A stretch of 64,000 bases of DNA from Ophioderma brevispina (lineage: Eukaryota; Echinodermata; Ophiuroidea; Amphilepidida; Ophiodermatidae). The stretch covers positions 1 through 64,000 of the forward strand of contig JAMKCH010036026.1 of assembly GCA_023653785.1 (NCBI GenBank). The letters are read 5' to 3'. Below, piece after piece: positions 22,341 through 33,321 of this stretch (positions within the stretch are counted from its first letter, which is position 1; each line of letters begins with the position of its first letter). The position numbers and the translations under genes were made by a program. The notes beneath the pieces were generated by a model that ran no database searches, was not told the DNA's origin, and was given only the letters and a program-made list of their open reading frames with translations.

Positions 22341-24559
22341 GAGATTCTACTGTGTGTTCAATTAACTTTGACCATATGATTATAATTTTTTTTTTCGAAA
22401 AGAATGTGTAAAGGGGGCCAAATTCATGAAAGAAAAGACCATGGCAAGGACTGACCTATTTGTGCATAACACCTCGATCCAACGTTATTGCTTTAAAACC
22501 CTATTTCTATTAATTTACCAATAAGGCAATGGTATTCAGCGCCTCATTTAAAAATCATGATCGAGGTGAGTATGTTGCCTTTAAGTTATGAACAATACTA
22601 TATCTCAATACGGGACGCGACGGGCGAAGTCATAACACATGATATGCTTAAAATCTTTTCAACAGTGTAAGCAGCAGTAAAATGGACCTGCATACCCTGT
22701 TCGAGAAAAGTTCTGAAGTGTTTTTAGATGATTGTTGACTATCATTAGCTCTATTGTGGGCTTGAGTTTTACGTGTACATATTGGTCACTGCCACTTCTG
22801 GGAGTGAAATTTGAGTGACATTTTATATTCATTTTTCTAATAATGTGCACTTTTTTCATTTGGGGATACCAGCTTTTCCTTTCGTTTCCGTTCCTGGTTT
22901 ACCTAATATTTTTAACTTTTTAGTGTAGGAAGTAAGTGATCCCCAGCGCTGGAGCACAAAAGATCGTTAAAAAAAAAATAAAAATCACGAACTTATCATG
23001 GCCTATTAGCTTCCCACCATCCTTGCTTCCATTGGAATGTTTTTGTATAAGGTCCCCCATGTGAATCGTTGAGAAGAAACCAACGCTTAAAATAACAATG
23101 GCAAGTTTTGTGATCAGTACTGTCAATTTAGCCTCGTTCCATCACTAACGATTCACATCAGTACCTGTAGCAAAAACCTCCATTGGAAGCAATGCATGTG
23201 GGAAGCCTAACTGAAATTCTTCTCTTGTTGCTAGTATCCAGTGGGTTAAGAGTGAACATTCCACTTCCCTCACTCGCTAAAATTTGTCAAATAATATTTT
23301 TCCAAAAATAAACTTGGACTTGGCCAACTTATGTTTTCATCCAAAAGAGGTACTTGTAATACCTCGTGAAGCTATTGTGTTTCGAATTAATGGTACGTAT
23401 AATAATCACCACAACCATTACTTTACATCAAGCCTATCCTCCTCACGCACAGCAATGTTTGTAGAGACATTGTCTAATATTCATAGCATTTGCCATCATA
23501 CCCCACTTTGCGAGTGGCCTCTCTCTTCCTCCGACTTAAAACCCTTGCATCCCACAGTAAGAGCAAATTGAGCCAGTCTTAATGCAGTTGTAGTCTTGAT
23601 CTAAGTCATTTTGTGAGTGTGTTAGGATATAGAGTGCATATGCCTATGAGTACATACATTTTCTATGTGACTTTAAAGAAAGCATAATGTTTGTGAATGT
23701 TAATATTTTTGCTAATGGCTAAATCCTAGAACATATTATTTGGCCCTATCTGATAATTTTCTCTTTATCTCCTCGTTGGATATATTTTTTTTTTTTTTTT
23801 TCAATTGGGAATATCTCATTGGCATATTCTGGAAATATCTCATTTAGTAAAATGAAAATTGTGGGTATATCCTTGGATAATTCTTGAAATGGATTTTATA
23901 ATTCATTGGATAAATTCTTGGAAATTGGGCTTCCTTTTGGATATATTCTTGAAATTGGCCCTATCTCTCATTGGATGATTTGGGAACTTGGGTTCATCGT
24001 CAAGCACAGTGATTTATAATTTTTTGGCCATGTTTGTAACTTTGTACTTTTATAATTAGAGCACTGCTAGCCAATAGTAGTTACCACATAGATAATCATA
24101 GCCTTGGCAGATCATTGTTTTATATTTGAATACTTCAATCTCCCAATTGAGGAGCAAATTGAAGAAATTCATCCATAAATTTATAGATTGTATACTATTA
24201 AAATGAATATTGCATGAGGTTGAATCTTTTAATTAAAAAGGTCAAATCTTTTCTAATTAATGGGCCGTTTCCAAGGTAGTGGCCAGTATTTCCAAGAGGT
24301 TTGTCAGCAGCGCAATTCATTGTACTCTAAGGTGTAGAATTTGAAAGTTAGCAAAGGAAATGTAAGTACCTTCCTAAATGACCTTTTCCTGAAATATAAT
24401 ATAGTGTCCAAAGTGTTGATGAGTTTCTTAAAAGTCAGTATCAGAAGGGCAGCCTGTCTTAATTAAGTTGTGGTTTCAATATCGGACAAATTCTGGGTTC
24501 GACATCCGATTAATTGGAAATGCATTATTGATTTGGCATACCGTCACAAAGAACTCTGA
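22341..24559. other. Intronic sequence, no exon recognised
   Basis: AT-rich. The stretch 23,780-23,990 holds loose imperfect repeats of a TCATTGGATATATTCTTGAAAT-like phrase. A B-box-like GGGTTCGACATCC near 24,496 lacks a convincing A box. The phrase CCCAGCGCTGGAGCAC near 22,943 is mirrored at about 22,002 (GTGCTCCAGCGCTGGGG), possibly a TIR pair of a roughly 950-bp element. Confidence 0.3.
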
Positions 24560-25302
24560 TGTGTACACACAAGACTTGGAGCAAGTCTAAGTCGTGAGCC
24601 AGCCAGTGATAGCATCCCTAGTAACGACAATGGTCTGTCACAAGTAACTTATTGGCATTTATCTATAATTTATACGTCAGTCGGTGATAGCGTTTAAGAT
24701 TCCATTGTGAGCGGTGGAGTTAGGCAAGTCGTCTTGGAAGGGTTACCCAGGCTTGTGTGTCGCCCGCTTAACGGACTGACTCGTTGTCGTCGTGATCAGC
24801 TGGGTCGTTAGATTGGGAGTTTATGCAGCTAGTGAAAGTGGCGGAGAGTGTATGTAGAGGTATGCACAGCAGTTGGGTTCTGTTCATGTGTCGTATGTTC
24901 TGTGCTGGTGTCTTTGGTGTGAGTAACATTGGGTTGTAATTAACGTACAAGTAGTATTATGTCATTGTGCCTGTGAAAGGGAAGTATGCTATAAAGAAAT
25001 TGATTTTTCAATTGTTATTGTTGCAAATTCAATTAATTGTACAAACCACCTGTTAGTGTTACCAGCCTTTTAATTTCATATTGATTTAAAAGGAGAATGT
25101 AACAATTTTGAATTTGAGTGTAGTATGTTGTAATTAATGTACTGGAGTCATCTGGAGTTAAGGGAGGTTTGTGCAACATTTTATTATTTGTTAAAAATGG
25201 ATCACTATATTTCAATGAATGATGCTTTAATCAAATTGGATCCTTTAAACTGGATTTGATGTGTCATACTAGGAGGAAAACTGAAGTTTGTTTGTATAAC
25301 AG

Positions 25303-25412
25303 GAGTCCCTGCAGACAGGGGGAGGAGATGGAGAGACAAGCACGCAACAACAAAGATGAAAAGTTGATGGAACAGTGTCCGTGCCGTAGCAGGTGGTTTG
25401 TGAGATAAGGCA
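25303..25412 (+). CDS. Possible alternative terminal exon of the IQ gene (weak)
   Basis: GTATAACAG|GAGTCC gives an acceptor whose phase matches the 12,615 donor (AA+G = Lys). The frame then reads about 35 residues, including GEEMERQARNNKDEKLMEQC, to a TAA at about 25,410. The highly charged helical composition fits the gene, and this part of the intron (24.56-25.45 kb) is less AT-biased than its surroundings. The polypyrimidine tract is poor, phase agreement has a one-in-three chance of being accidental, and no IQ motif is present. Treat it as a hypothesis. Confidence 0.2.
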
Positions 25413-26392
25413 GATGGAACAGGACCAAAAATATCTCATAAATACTTGATAGATAGAGCTTATCCCCTATTGAGATAGAGAAGCCTCAATCCGGTTACCG
25501 ACAATACAACGACATGCCTAGACGGAATACCGCTATTAATCACGGCCGTGAAAGCACTGATTTCTTCCGACGATAATGTCAGAAGTATTTGCCGCCTCTT
25601 ATTCCGTGCAAAAAGGTTGCTTCTACGCCAGGTGTTGAGGGGTTTGGGTTTCGGAGCTTTACTATATTGTTGGCTATTTATGAATTTATTCAGTCCATGC
25701 ATGTAACAGCCCTCCGGCAGTTGAGAATTATGTATGCATATTGTCCTCTTGTTTTTCTTCTCTCCAACAGACAGTGTAATAGGGATGAGTAAAATCACAA
25801 TTTGATTTGGAGGTGGTGAATGTTTGTATACATGGAGCTCTGATTATGTTTTATTGTCTTGAGTTAAAGGAAAACATGTAGGGTCATGCTTTAGGATATA
25901 AGTCTTTGGATTCTGGAATTTGTTTTCACGGTGGAGTAATGAATTGTGTGTCGGTACATAGTCGTGATTTATTTATGGGTGTAGATGTAAGGTAGAAGTG
26001 ACAGAATTTGTCAGTGATAGAGATACAAACTTAAATATTTTTTCTGTTCTTTTCATGTATTTTGAAATATCTGTAATCCACATAAAGAGACAAATCTTGG
26101 ATTTGGTAAAAGTTAATTTAAAAAAAAAAAGATGACTACAGGGCATATATATTATGCGCATAATAAATAAACATCACAGTGTGTCACATTCGCAGAAAAA
26201 CGACACATTTTTTTACATTTTTTGGGGCCTCACAAGAATGGGGCTTATGCTGTGCATTTAGCTCAAAATTTGGAATCAAATGTTTTTGTTGATAAGTCTC
26301 TGTGTGAAGTAGGACCACCTTCCTTTAATGATTGAGTATTTTAGACAATGAATATCTAAAGTTAATTTTGAAACTTGACATAAGGGCCCACA

Positions 26393-26861
26393 TTAAAGAT
26401 GTATTTTGTGATCCAAGAACTCATTCTTGTTTATGGTTCACTAGATATCCTCAAGAAAAGGTTATTTCCAAAATTTCAGTTGATTCTGACGGTGCGGCTT
26501 GATGTTATGAGGAGATGGTTTTTATTATGATGCCCCATAGGGTACCGTGTTGTAATTTATGTCTGTTTACGGATAGAAAATACAAAATTTCAAATTTCTA
26601 ACAAAGTAAATGGCATATGCATGTAAGATTAGGCCAGGGCAGCACCTTCCCCTTTAAAGACTTTCACAATTCAGAAAAAAGAAAAAACAGGTTTTAAGCT
26701 TTATAGATTAGATATTTTAGCTAAATTTATATGAGTTAATCATGTAATTTTTACCCTGGTTCCGCCCCTAGATTAGGCACGCATATGCATACTATACCTA
26801 GGCCAATGGTTTAAGATATCTTGACTTTGGGACGAGGCTGTGGATCACGGAATGCCTTTAA
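26393..26861. mobile_element. TTAA-flanked MITE, copy 2 of the 19.2 kb family, with an insertion
   Basis: TTAA-AGATGTATTTTGTGATCC at the left is mirrored by GTGGATCACGGAATGCCT-TTAA at the right. The extra length relative to the 318-bp copy at 19.2 kb is largely explained by the nested hAT-like insertion at 26,635-26,770. Shared internal blocks include TTCACTAGATAT, AAAATTTCAG and CCCATAG. Confidence 0.65.
26635..26770. mobile_element. Nested hAT-like MITE with perfect 8-bp duplication
   Basis: CAGGGCAGCACC … GGTTCCGCCCCTA (136 bp) is flanked on both sides by GATTAGGC (26,627-26,634 and 26,771-26,778). An 8-bp duplication with CAGNGGCG-like termini is the hAT signature. It sits inside the TTAA MITE, so it inserted later. 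Confidence 0.7.
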
Positions 26862-27715
26862 TGTCAATGTGCATTTAGGTCGCTGTTTAGCTGTAAGCAT
26901 GGATTTTCACACATTTTCCCACAGATGAAAATATAATGCATTCTAAAAAAAACATAGATAACTTGGTAGGTATTAATAAAATTCAACTTGTTTGAAGTCA
27001 TTCATGCAAAACCCGAGTCAGTAACCTTGCAATCTTGCGGAGTGCACAATTTATTGTGTGTATTCGTAAATCACAACCCACTCCGTCATACACCTTACAA
27101 GTTGAATGACTTTGGTTGCAGCGTGCCACATGCTACCTCGTACATAATTGATAAATTTACATGCAGGAGTATTTCATTGTGTATAACTCAGTAACTGGAA
27201 ATTAACCCTTGTACTTGGTAGATTCTGTATAGGTTATAACACATAAGCCAGTGGTTTTTAAGATGGCTACCAAACAACCACAGGTCATTTGTTTGGACTA
27301 ATATGAATGGATTTTTCTTGCAGATTATGAATCTGCTCATGCAAATGTGTAATTGTGACATTTTTGAAAAAATGAACAATTTATTCTCCACAGGGCTATA
27401 ATTACCTGCAGGATTCAAAGTGTCTATCCTTATATTCCCAATTGCCTTTTATTTCCTCTCTTTGTACAATTTGAGAGAAAAAAATTTAAGAAAGCATGCA
27501 CTGAAAATCAGAGCATGCTACTTCCACCCCCCCCCAAGTTTAGTAGTAGTCAATAATTAGGGAAAAATTAGTGAATCCATTATAATAGCAAAAATTGCTT
27601 TCACACCTTTAAAATGGCCACGTGCCAATGTGCAGGAAAGTCTAAGCAGAAGCTGTGGAGGGAGTTTGAACATTCAGTATAGACATTTATTTAGTGAAGG
27701 TGGTAATATCTTGCG
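26862..27715. other. Intronic sequence, nothing recognised
   Basis: AT-rich, with 68- and 76-codon frames that have no domain. Confidence 0.35.
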
Positions 27716-28505
27716 TATGCCGGGGGGGCACTCGAAAAAGTGACGGGGACGTGCAAAATTGTATCTAAAAGTAGGGGCTATCGGTACTGGATGTCTTGAG
27801 CAAAAAGGGGGGTCATTGGTCAAAGTGTGAAAAAGGGGGGTCATTCAGTATTAGCAACAAAACTTTTTAAAAGGGAGGGTCATTCAGTACTGGCTAAATT
27901 TGTAAATTATGTGGATCAGTGGCAACGGTTCTGTTATTTAACATAAAACTTAAGGTCATTTGGCAGTAAAGAACAGTAATGGACAGTAAATATCAACACA
28001 GTTATGATTAAGGTTGTGCAGAGTATAGATGGTGTGACCACTTTACAGTTTCCCCTGATCGGAGTCATTACATGTTGTGCATAGAGTACTAATAAACTTC
28101 TCAATGTTGGTTGCCAATTTGCTAGGTAGCAAGCAGTTACCGTAGTATTGCCAAATTGATAGCTGTACTAAATTGTGCTGACTCCTATAGCTTTACTAAA
28201 AAATCCCCACAAGAAGTACATATTTTGACAAAATGGGTACCAAATGAAAAAGGGGTCATTGAGTACTAAATGAAAAAAAGGGTCATTGGGTACGGGTTGG
28301 TACATTTTGTGACTCCACTTTTTCTGCTCCCAGTTGAATTCAGCAGCCTTGATGGAATAAAGTACAGTATTCCCTGCACTTTATTCCGTCAAGGCTGCTG
28401 AATTCAACTGGGAGCAGGCAAAGTGGATGCAGTTAATGTACCAACCCATTGGGTACCATATTTTTAGAAAAAAACCCAGGGTCATTTTAATATAACCCCA
28501 CCTGC
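27716..28505. repeat. Repeat with reiterated GGGTCATT.AGTAC motif and a long hairpin
   Basis: The phrase GGGGTCATTNNGTACT is reiterated near 27,810, 27,838, 27,876, 28,252, 28,280 and (reversed or variant) 28,450-28,480. The region begins with GGGGGGGCACTCGAAAAAGT. Inside it, 28,294-28,363 and 28,378-28,447 form an inverted repeat with about 70-bp arms and a 14-base loop. The inner 43 bp differ at one position only. Confidence 0.7.
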
Positions 28506-28928
28506 CCCTTGAGAATGTTTTTGCATTCCCCCTAAAGGTCGTTTTGGAAAATGTCTGGAAAGTACTGAATTAATATTGTAGCCTCTGTAGGGCAATTACA
28601 CCCCAATATATATAAACCATCATACCATTTTAGAAAGTTTTGTTAAACCCCCAAAACAGATTTCTTCCTTTGTATGCTCCAACCTCTAGCTAGTATGCCC
28701 ACATGGTGAAATCATTTGCTCTCAAGAAAGGGAGTGCTACTTGATTGTTATGGTAGTAATAAAATACTCCAATCAGTAATGCATGTATAGGCTCAACTAA
28801 TTGGATATCACATTTTTTAACTCCATCTTTAGTTGTAAGTGTATTGTTTCATACATATTAAAGGAAGTGACAGTATATTATCACTTTTAAAGGATCGTAG
28901 TTTGGCTTTTCCTATCTCGTTTCTACAG

Positions 28929-29145
28929 AGAAGAGAAATCTCAGCAGGAGATCGGCGAAGCAGCCCCGGCCGAAGCAGCGCCAGCAGAACCAGTAGAACC
29001 AGCAGCGCCTGTCGAATCATCAACCCAGCAGCAGGAGCAGGAAGAAGAGGAAATTGACATTGACTTGAATGACCCGGAGGTAGAGAAGGCGGCAACTAAG
29101 ATTCAGGCACAGTTCCGTGGCTTCCAGACAAGAAAACAAAAGAAG
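28929..29145 (+). CDS. IQ-motif protein, exon with acidic linker and IQ3 (PEP-19/PCP4-like)
   Basis: Bounded by a strong acceptor (CTTTTCCTATCTCGTTTCTACAG) and a consensus donor (AAG|GTAAGG). One leading base completes the lysine codon begun at 12,614. The 72 codons that follow encode an Ala/Pro/Glu-rich linker (EIGEAAPAEAAPAEPVEPAA), a Gln/Glu run, the acidic stretch EEEEIDIDLNDPEVEK and then IQ3, AATKIQAQFRGFQTRKQKK. An acidic DID(L/M) segment directly before an IQ motif with a QFR-F core is diagnostic of PEP-19/PCP4. There the acidic part is known to alter calcium exchange at the calmodulin C-lobe. The frame exits in phase 0. Reading through the donor would add about 20 residues before a TAA at 29,206-29,208. 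The 3' exon(s) were not found. Confidence 0.9.
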
Positions 29146-31082
29146 GTAAGGTATCGCTATCAAAAAAGGTGGCAGTTTGATGGAATCAAAACAAGATTGC
29201 ATTTTTAATTTGCCATTCCTGTTAAGAAATGCCACAGTGAAACTATGCACTGGGATAACATGGTTGAGCGGATAATGGTAGGTTCATGCTTTACCGGTGG
29301 ACATCGATTAACACTAGCCTTTTACATGCTTTTCATGCAACATGTATGTTTGTTTGTCTGACATGCAAAGCATATTTGAAAGGCTACAATCATGGAAATA
29401 AATGGTTGGAACACTCATCACCATTTGCTACATTACTCACCCAGGCAAGAGGTTAAGAACCTAACAGCCTCTGTTGTCACCCATTTGAAAGCCCCAACCT
29501 TACCATTCCTCAGCCCCCAATCAATTAATGTTGGAGGGGATTTAGCAAGACTGCTGATGCTGATACCTCATTCAACATTGGATGGAGGAGACTGGAGCAA
29601 GAAAAATTGTTCAAAGTGTTCCAACAGTTTCCATGACTATTGCGTTGGCCGATATCAGCCGATGAAGTATGAACCAACCTCTAGACTGCCCTTGGTGAAC
29701 AGAGATTTTTAGGTGAAATCAGAATGAAAAGGCATTTGGAGACAAAATACCTCATACTCTAGTTTAATCCACTCCTTTTCTCCACTGCAAATGCGCCTGT
29801 CACACTTCACCAGTTAAGACAAACGCATGAGAAACGAATGTCGATTTTTGCCATCCCTGATATCCGTTGAAATGCGTTTCATTGCCTTTTTATCCTCTGG
29901 ATGGACGTTCATCATCAAGTGATGTCCATCAAAATGGGCCAGCATAACATTTTTTATCGCCACAAACGGATAGCGAGATCCGGACCTTGTCAGATTTTGT
30001 GTTTTTTGCCCAGTATGTGTACTATTCTTGGTTGTTTCCCACAGGTTTCAGCCACTAGACACAGACACAAGAATTTTCAGTACTGTTTAAAAACCAAATT
30101 CATTTGTTTGCATAAATTTACACATTTTCATTGATTAAAACTTATTATCAAAATGGTGATAACTTGAAAGATATGTGACTCCCTCTTGAGTGTGTTCAGC
30201 ACATTGGAAATAAACCAGGTAATACCGCAACAGATTAATAGAAAGGTGTTCACAATGCAGGATGAAACCGGAGTATCCCTAAAATTCTTCTATTTGAAAA
30301 GCAAATTTGCATCAAAGCCATACTTCCTTGGAAGAGGGTTAGTTTACCTTTTTTTTTTGAACCATGGATCACAATAGACACAAATCTGTACTTAAGTAGG
30401 TGAAAGAAGATCTAAATCAGCATGAGTTTATTGTGTGTGTGTTTTAAATTGGGTTTGAGGGAAAGAGAGTTGGGTACCACTATCACATTTTGTAGTTGGC
30501 AAAATGATGCATAAAAGTTGATGATGATCCCTGTACACTCCTGGCAGGGTCAACACATTGGCATCAGTCAAGAGACCAACATGAATGGGAAGGTTGAACT
30601 AGTTGCATAATGTTAAGGTCGTGTATGTAACACTTGTTTTCATACTGGCATCAGTTCGAGACTGACCATGCATTAGGTCGAATATTGCTTTTACTATTAG
30701 TGCCGATGCTTGGCTCTACCAATAGATCACATTAAAAATAATGGGAAAGTAGAAATGTATCGCAATTCTTGTCCATTACCGTCGGCTTGCGCTGTGAAGC
30801 GCACAATGTACAACGGCAAATATGGATCAATCTCAAGATACCGTCCATTGGCATTTGGCCTTGATGAACTAATGCGGCATACAATGCATTAGTCATGGCA
30901 GTTTAGTGCAGAAGATTGTTTTAAGTGGTGGAACAACAAAATGATGTCATAGCTGCCTTGTGAGGTAATACAGCTCCTTTGTAACTTTCCTATTGGTGAT
31001 GTCCAACATGGGACAATCTTGATTGCATTATTTGTGTCCCCTGCCCTAAGGCAGGAAGGCACATAGGGATCACTTTGTCCAC
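29146..31082. other. Downstream intron or intergenic sequence, no exon recognised
   Basis: A + frame of 106 codons (29,392-29,712) contains NCSKCSNSFHDYC, only superficially like a zinc-binding pattern. It lacks other features of a real domain. Other short frames show nothing. Confidence 0.3.
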
Positions 31083-31146
31083 TGTTGTCTGTTGATGTCT
31101 GCTGTGTGTTGATGGCTGTTGATGTCTGTTGTTTGTTGTCTGTTGT
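31083..31146. repeat. TGTTG(ATG) simple-sequence repeat
   Basis: Imperfect tandem TGTTG / TGTTGATGTC / TGTTGTC units. Confidence 0.85.
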
Positions 31147-31205
31147 AAAAAAGGGTTAATATTTGCCTGTAATATCATTTGTTGATGAGGTCAAATCCAT
31201 ACCAA

Positions 31206-31480
31206 GCAGTGGCGTACCGAAGCAGTCGAACCAGAAGGGCGCATTTCCCAAGTCCCACCTGAGGGGCAAAAATCGTAAGTCGTCCCGCTGATCTGCTCCA
31301 ATTATGTCTGAACTTAAAGAAATGCGCGCGTAGCGTGCGAAAATCGCCAAATTTACTTTAATTTTGCCTAAATTAGGCTTGGTCGAAATTCCTCAAAGAA
31401 GAGGGATGAAAATGCATATTTTGATCCATATCGTCCCGCTTTTTCGAGCCAGAGGGGGCAAACTTGCCCCCTGCCTAAGA
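31206..31480. mobile_element. Truncated hAT-like repeat (CAGTGGCGTAC terminus)
   Basis: Begins with CAGTGGCGTACCGAAGCAG, the same style of terminus as the intact MITE at 49.2 kb, and contains the GGGCAAA…TTGCCCC phrases typical of that family. No matching right terminus or 8-bp duplication was found, so it is probably truncated, perhaps by the element starting near 31.49 kb. Confidence 0.45.
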
Positions 31481-31540
31481 TAGGCTAAAATGTAAAATTG
31501 ACCTCAATTGAAAAGTTGAAGTTCAATTGCAACCATTATT

Positions 31541-31582
31541 GGTCCCCCGCCAACTTATGTTGGCGAAGGGGGACTATAGAAA

Positions 31583-31615
<33 letters not shown>

Positions 31616-33006
31616 CCCATGTGATATCTTTGGAACTAAGCAAGTGTGGGTGTCCATCTTCGCAACATAGATGTATCTCGAGTACGCGCTGGGTGGGATC
31701 CGAAGTGGGTTATGTGTCATGGATCAAAGGTCAAATGAGGTCAAAATGTGGTAAAAATAGGGTTAAATTGCTATAAACCTTGTCAACACGATATCTTTTA
31801 ATCTAAGCAAGTATGGGTGTCCATCTTTGCACCATATATGTCGCTTAAGTAGGCGGCGGATGAGTTCGGAGATGGGTCATGTGCCATGGGTCAAAGGTCA
31901 AATGTGGTCAAAAATTGCTTTAAATCTTGTCAATTGTGGTAGGATGATGAAACTTGGTGGGTATGCTCAACATTTGGTGCCGAAATTTTTTGAAGGTCAT
32001 TTCAAGGTCATGTGAGGTCATTCAAGGTCAAATCCCTAAAGGGTACACACCACTAATTACCCTTTTGGCGGCCACTTCCGGCAAAATTTATCACAGCAAT
32101 AGTCCGTACTTCACGAGGAAAATTCCGAGTTATTGAATATATTTGAGCACATTTTGCATAATTTTGGTCTCTACCCGATTTTGATTGGAAGTGTGCCATG
32201 ATATTCCCTGAAGAAAAATTTTGATTTAAGCTTATTTTGGCGTTTTACTTACTGGCGGATTACCAAACGTGCGTTTGCCGTTTTCGGTGCGAAAATTTTG
32301 AGTAGCGAAATTACTACCCTCCAAAATCGCTAAATATTCAAAATTTATACGGAAGATGTTTGTGATCAATTTTTGATATGTTATAACAGAAAGTCTTGCG
32401 AACAAACTGTGTAAGTCTCATTTTCTGAAACGCAAGGTAACTCTATATACAGCCCAAGATAGAATGAATTTTCGATACAAAGTCTATGGGAGCGCAATAG
32501 TGGTTGTGCACCCAACATGTGGTTAGGAGATGACTTGGTGGGTGCGGTTCAATATTCAGTGCCGAATTTTGGAGGGTTCATTTTCCAAAGGTCATGGCGG
32601 GTCATTCAAGGTCAATCCCTATGGCTGGTTTGTATAGTCATGAAACCTGGTGGGGTGCAGTCAACAATTTTATTGCCATTTTTTCAGGTCATTTCTGTGT
32701 CATCTGGGGTCATCGAGGTCAATCACTGCAAATGGTGGTATGGTCATGGAAACTTGAGGGGTGTGGTCAAAATCTGTGCTGAAATTTCTGAAGGTCAGTC
32801 AAGGTCATGTGGGGGGGTGCCACTCAAGGTCAAACACACTACAAATGGTTTTTATGTTCAAATGGAACTTGGTGGGTGTGTCAACATTGATACCAGAATT
32901 TTTCCAAGTCAAATCTGGGGCCACCAAGGTATTATCCCAATCCTCCCTGTGATCTTTAAGTTATATTCCTTTTCCTCCTTTTAACTTCCGTGACGAGCGG
33001 GGGACC
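31541..33006. mobile_element. GGTCCCCCGC-ended element with AGGTCA-rich ~105-bp tandem units
   Basis: GGTCCCCCGC at 31,541 is mirrored by GCGGGGGACC at 32,997. The left end continues into a hairpin (GCCAAC-TTAT-GTTGGC) and a (GT)n tract. The interior has degenerate units of about 105 bp, each with a GAAACTTGGTGGGTGTGGTC-like start and a TGAAGGTCA…TCAAGGTCA end, near 31,945, 32,527, 32,639, 32,742 and 32,855. A nested MITE splits them. The 155-codon + frame at 32,517-32,984 simply reads through these units and has no protein motif. About twelve exact or near AGGTCA motifs lie inside. Confidence 0.65.
32041..32513. mobile_element. Nested MITE with GGGTRCACAACCACTA termini
   Basis: GGGTACACACCACTAATTA at the left is mirrored by ATAGTGGTTGTGCACCC at the right. 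It interrupts the array of ~105-bp units between AAATCCCTAAA and the next unit, which explains the 580-bp gap in their spacing. The target-site duplication is not clear. A related terminus pair, GGTTACACACCACC … GTTGTGAACCC, appears at 48.22-48.43 kb. Confidence 0.6.
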
Positions 33007-33268
33007 TTTGTGGTTCGAGAACCGCCTTGTTATGTTTGTATAGATCCAAGTGTGGGAAAATATTGGATCCAAAACATAATGATAAAATTGGATGATTTAC
33101 GCCCAATATTTATTGGTCTCATATGAGTTTTAAAATATTGGGCTCGATTTGCGTCTGGCCCAATATTTTTGCAACTCATAGCTCGACCAATAAATATGGG
33201 CTCAATTGATTCGATTTTATACCAAACTTGGTTTATGGATATTATATGCAAACCTTCATTTGTTTATG

Positions 33269-33321
33269 AGGTCAAAGGTCACATGTCAAGGTCAAAGGTC
33301 ACATGTCAAGGTCAACGGTCA
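33269..33321 (+). repeat. Three tandem 20-bp units, each a DR1-type AGGTCA direct repeat
   Basis: AGGTCAAAGGTCA occurs at 33,269 and 33,289. At 33,309 a diverged third copy reads AGGTCAACGGTCA. Units are spaced by ACATGTC, giving an exact 20-bp period. AGGTCA repeated with one intervening base is the known binding configuration for RXR, HNF4, COUP-TF and PPAR-type receptors. Function here is untested. Confidence 0.8.

Larger units (their letters stand above)
12616..28928 (+). other. 16.3-kb intron of the IQ-motif gene
   Basis: Bounded by a GTGCGT donor and a TTTCTACAG acceptor whose phases match (2 and 2). It holds MITEs at 14.7, 16.3, 19.2 and 26.4 kb, a 33-bp minisatellite at 15.3 kb, a GGGTCATT-type repeat at 27.7-28.5 kb and otherwise AT-rich non-coding DNA. 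Further exons inside it cannot be excluded. One candidate at 25.3 kb is listed separately. Confidence 0.6.

Noticed and set aside
29392..29712. Zinc-finger-like exon (NCSKCSNSFHDYC)
   Set aside because: The cysteine spacing does not complete any finger I know, and the flanks lack clear splice signals.
32517..32984. 155-codon + open frame as a gene
   Set aside because: It reads through the ~105-bp AGGTCA units of a repeat element. It has no domain, and the upstream part is interrupted by a MITE.
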